Origin: Tritrichomonas musculus
Taxonomy: Eukaryota > Parabasalia > Tritrichomonadida > Tritrichomonadidae
Direction: 5' to 3'
Length of the DNA stretch: 64,000 nt
Assembly (NCBI GenBank): GCA_039105265.1
Contig: JAPFFF010000043.1
Location: 248,001-312,000 of the forward strand
Shown here: one piece after another, positions 61,886-64,000 of the stretch
Layout of the letters: every line of letters starts with the position of its first letter
How positions within the stretch are numbered: position 1 is the stretch's first letter
The notes under the pieces: model-generated
What the model saw: the letters and a program-made list of their open reading frames with translations, nothing else
Told to the model about the DNA's origin: nothing
The model's database searches: none
Program-made: the position numbers and the translations under genes

Positions 61886-62796
61886 AATTGTTCAGATTGA
61901 TAAATCCAAATCTTCTCAACAGAAAATGATGATTTTCTTTGAAGATCAATCATGTGAAAAGGGAAGTCTCTCGTGATGGACTTTTTATTTCCTCCATTTT
62001 CGATGTATTTAATGTTTTCTTCAAATTTTTCCTTATCAACATTTTCTGTAATGAAATCTTCATCATTCTTCAAGTCATCAACAATTTGTTTGAATGTTGG
62101 TCGTTCATATGGATCTTCATTCAAGCATGCTTCAATCATTTTAATGTATCTTTTAGGAACTTTTTCATGGTCGATTTCTGGAATGTGTTTTTTCATATTT
62201 ATCATATTCATTATTTCATAGTCTTTCTTTCCACTGAATGGAAACTTCTTTTTCATGATTTCGTAAACAAGCATTCCAAATGGATAAACGTCGCTAGATT
62301 TCATATATTATAAAAAGAAAAACCCAAATTACATATTTTTGGATATAAATTGTTGTCTTCTGGTATGTTTTTTAGTCGGAGATTTCCATAAACAATTCCT
62401 TTGGAGTGTGAATAGGACATCCCAGATGCAATTCCGAAGATATTTATGACCTTTTTAGTATCACACCAGCTTTTGGGGCAAATACTTCTTTTTTCTAGCG
62501 CTAGGATATTTTCTAATGTACCGTATCTCAGGTATTCTGTAATAAGAGTAAAATTGTCGTGATGATTAAAATCAAATGGATTATATCCAATGAATTTGAT
62601 GATTGATGAATGTGATAATGAAGAAATTATTTGAGCTTCATGAATTGCTTCATCTTTATATTCTTCTGGTTCTTGTCTAAATACTTGAAGCTGCATATTT
62701 TTTTTGTGTAGTTCTATCTCTCAGTCTGTATATTTTGCATTTATTTCCTGCATAAAGTTGTTTGTAGTCGTATTTCGCCAAATCTAAAGGTTGCAT
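61882..62796 (-). pseudogene. Protein kinase pseudogene, TKL-like
   Basis: ATG 62796 begins MQPLDLAKYDYKQLYAGNKC then KIYRLRDRTTQKKYAAS, the glycine-loop and VAIK region with the Lys missing. After a frame change come PEEYKDEAIHEAQIISSLSH, SSIIKFIGYNPFDF, ITEYLRYGTLENIL and SYSHSKGIVYGNLRLKNIPE with YPKICNLGFS: HRD is replaced by VYGN and DFG by NLG. The activation loop is deleted, and the C-lobe follows in the first frame: SSDVYPFGMLVYEIMKKKFP, RYIKMIEACLNEDPYERPTF. The stop is at 61882-61884. Loss of Lys, HRD and DFG plus two frame changes make it inactive. Confidence 0.8.
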
Positions 62797-63182
62797 TGCT
62801 AATAACAAAATTATTTCCAAACAAAAAAAAATATTCTGGAAAAGTTATTTTTTTCCCCACTTTTTCATAATTTATTTAGCCAAAAACATATAAAGAAAGC
62901 ATATTCTGGAAATGTTAACCTAGACATTGATCGCTATGCAAAAAATAACAAGAATGATGAAGGAGTTTTCATTAGCATGAATCGAGTTAAAAATTTGGGA
63001 ATAAAAAAATATCTTGCGGTAAAAATATTATTCATCATCTAAATATTTTTTTCAACATCTAAATATATATCAGTAGTAAACTATTATATACATATTGTTA
63101 TAAAAAAATGTTCCATTTATCATGCGGATATCAATATCAAACAAAAAATTGCCAAAACATTTATAAAAAAAATGTAAAAAAA
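62797..63182. other. Spacer; weak coding-like stretch on plus strand
   Basis: At about 62905-63040 a plus frame reads GNVNLDIDRYAKNNKNDEGV and FISMNRVKNLGIKKYL without a start. It may be a gene scrap. The rest is AT-rich. Confidence 0.3.
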
Positions 63183-63264
63183 CGACGACCATGGGATTCG
63201 AACCCACGCGGGACAAGCCCAAGGGATTAGCAATCCCTCGCCTTAACCACTCGGCCAAGTCGTC
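63183..63264 (-). tRNA. tRNA-Ser(GCT)
   Basis: The 82-nt type II cloverleaf on the minus strand begins GACGACTTGGCCGAGTGG. Acceptor GACGACT pairs with GGTCGTC, discriminator G. A box TGGCCGAGTGG, B box GGTTCGAATCC. Anticodon stem AGGGA/TCCCT, loop TTGCTAA, anticodon GCT. A long variable arm (GGGCTTGTCCC) is present, as expected for serine. T-run downstream (7 T from about 63182). Confidence 0.95.
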
Positions 63265-63272
63265 CTGTTTAT

Positions 63273-63477
63273 CTATAGATGACTAATAAAATAATTCTTT
63301 GATTCTTTCTCAACAAGACCACACAATACATGAATCATAACATCTGAGACTCTTCCTTCTTTCAATCGTTTACACCATTTTGCGAACTTTTTCATGTAAG
63401 AAAACTTTCCTTCTTTATTAATGATATCAAGTGAACTGTCTTTATTTTTATTGTTTTTGTTATTCAGAACTCTTCAC
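63273..63477 (-). pseudogene. C-terminal coding fragment, unknown family
   Basis: The minus strand frame of about 67 codons reads KDSSLDIINKEGKFSYMKKF, AKWCKRLKEGRVSDVMIHVL and CGLVEKESKNYFISHL, ending TAG 63273-63275. Composition is protein-like (Trp, Cys, Gly, Arg). An upstream TGA closes the frame. No family recognised. Confidence 0.35.
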
Positions 63478-63524
63478 ATGTAAAATAATCGTTTAAATTT
63501 AAATTTTATTCATCAAAGCATTTT

Positions 63525-64000
63525 TTGGAGATCTTCTGTTGAAAGCATATCAATTCCATCAAGTCTTGTTGAATTGGAAGATGGATGGTGCCGTGGTGCA
63601 AAATATTTAAAAAAAGTGACAATAATGCAAAATAACAAATATTATAAAAATTATGAAGAAAATGATAAATTAATTATTGGTAAAAGCGATATTAATAAAG
63701 AAGAGTTTGATACTCTTGTATTTGCATGTCGTGATATTAAAACAATTTCAATTCTCTCAAACATTAAGAAAATATCATCATATGCATTTACATAATCATC
63801 ACTGGAAAGTATTTATATTCCATCATACGTCAAAGAAATAGGTCTTTTTGCATTTGGTGAATGTAGTAATCTTCGACACATTGAATTTTCACCTAATTCA
63901 CAACTTAAAATTATTGATGAATTTTTGTTTACTGAATCATCTATCTACCACAAATTACAATAATTAAGCATAATGCTTTTTCATTTTGTAAAAATCTCCA
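63525..64000 (+). pseudogene. BspA-like LRR gene fragment at the right edge
   Basis: The frame reads SISIPSSLVELEDGWCRGAK, YEENDKLIIGKSDINKEEFD, TLVFACRDIKTISI and KKISSYAFT, a TAA at 63793-63795, then in the same frame SSLESIYIPSYVKEIGLFAF and LRHIEFSPNSQLKII. A further break follows near 63945. The unit structure equals that of the gene at 463 (HQIIIGKSD, FDTIVFANRDI). No start codon; it runs off the window. Confidence 0.75.

Overview
The window looks like nuclear DNA of a parabasalid (trichomonad) protist, most like Tritrichomonas or Trichomonas. It is very AT-rich and its genes appear intronless. The gene content is the set that is massively expanded in that group: BspA-like LRR_5 surface proteins, DUF3447/ankyrin proteins, TKL-type kinases, a BTB/BACK plus F5/8-C-like protein, calponin-homology coiled-coil proteins and DNA transposons. 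Many stop codons sit in a TAAA context, as expected of trichomonad genes whose poly(A) signal overlaps the stop. There are two tRNA genes, Pro(CGG) and Ser(GCT), with Pol III T-runs. No viral or Polinton-like element, CRISPR array or rRNA was seen. The species is an inference; the lineage is well supported.

Layout. 0-3.6 kb: the end of one BspA-like gene and a second one split by a stop and frame change at a 29-bp inverted copy of its own sequence. 4-6 kb: a coiled-coil gene (minus) and tRNA-Pro. 6.6-11.5 kb: small unknown genes (one has a paralogue at 56.9 kb) and remnants of ankyrin, actin-family and possibly P-type ATPase genes. 11.6-13.3 kb: a non-autonomous hAT element with a perfect 8-bp target duplication, apparently inside another hAT-like end. 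13.5-17.6 kb: a minus-strand DUF3447/ankyrin gene whose 3' part is cut into ankyrin modules by a 25-bp minisatellite. 17.7-22.6 kb: a complete TA-flanked Tc1/mariner-type transposon. It carries, in one reading frame, a ubiquitin-specific protease followed by a DDE transposase, and it also holds a 1.7-kb trinucleotide-rich tract. It abuts a BspA-like pseudogene. 24.6-33.9 kb: a 3100-residue minus-strand protein with an N-terminal calponin-homology region, six and a half nearly identical 288-residue repeats (864 bp) and a C-terminal actin-like ATPase domain. 34-38 kb: small gene remnants, a TA-flanked MITE and a 412-bp palindrome carrying two divergent copies of a small basic gene. 38.3-46.3 kb: a ubiquitin-like/KPVIYLYP protein and a 2239-residue ankyrin protein. 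46.3-50.3 kb: a transposon graveyard with a second hAT MITE, a TA-flanked element with 38-bp self-complementary inverted repeats, minisatellites and a MULE transposase remnant. 52-57.5 kb: a BAR-like/SH3 protein, a long AT-rich gene desert with a possible TA-flanked element, and the paralogue of the 8.85-kb gene. 58-64 kb: a BTB/BACK/F5-8C gene with one frameshift, a chimeric string of kinase-kinase-ankyrin-LRR pseudogenes, tRNA-Ser and a BspA-like fragment at the right edge.

The intact-looking host genes point to cytoskeleton and membrane shaping (giant CH/actin-like protein, BAR-SH3 protein), protein-protein scaffolding (ankyrin proteins) and ubiquitin-like chemistry. Most of the rest is decaying members of large families, broken by small frameshifts, local template switching, unequal exchange and transposon insertion. 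The two most unusual objects are the USP-transposase element (17695-22575) and the CH-repeat-actin-like giant (24595-33897).
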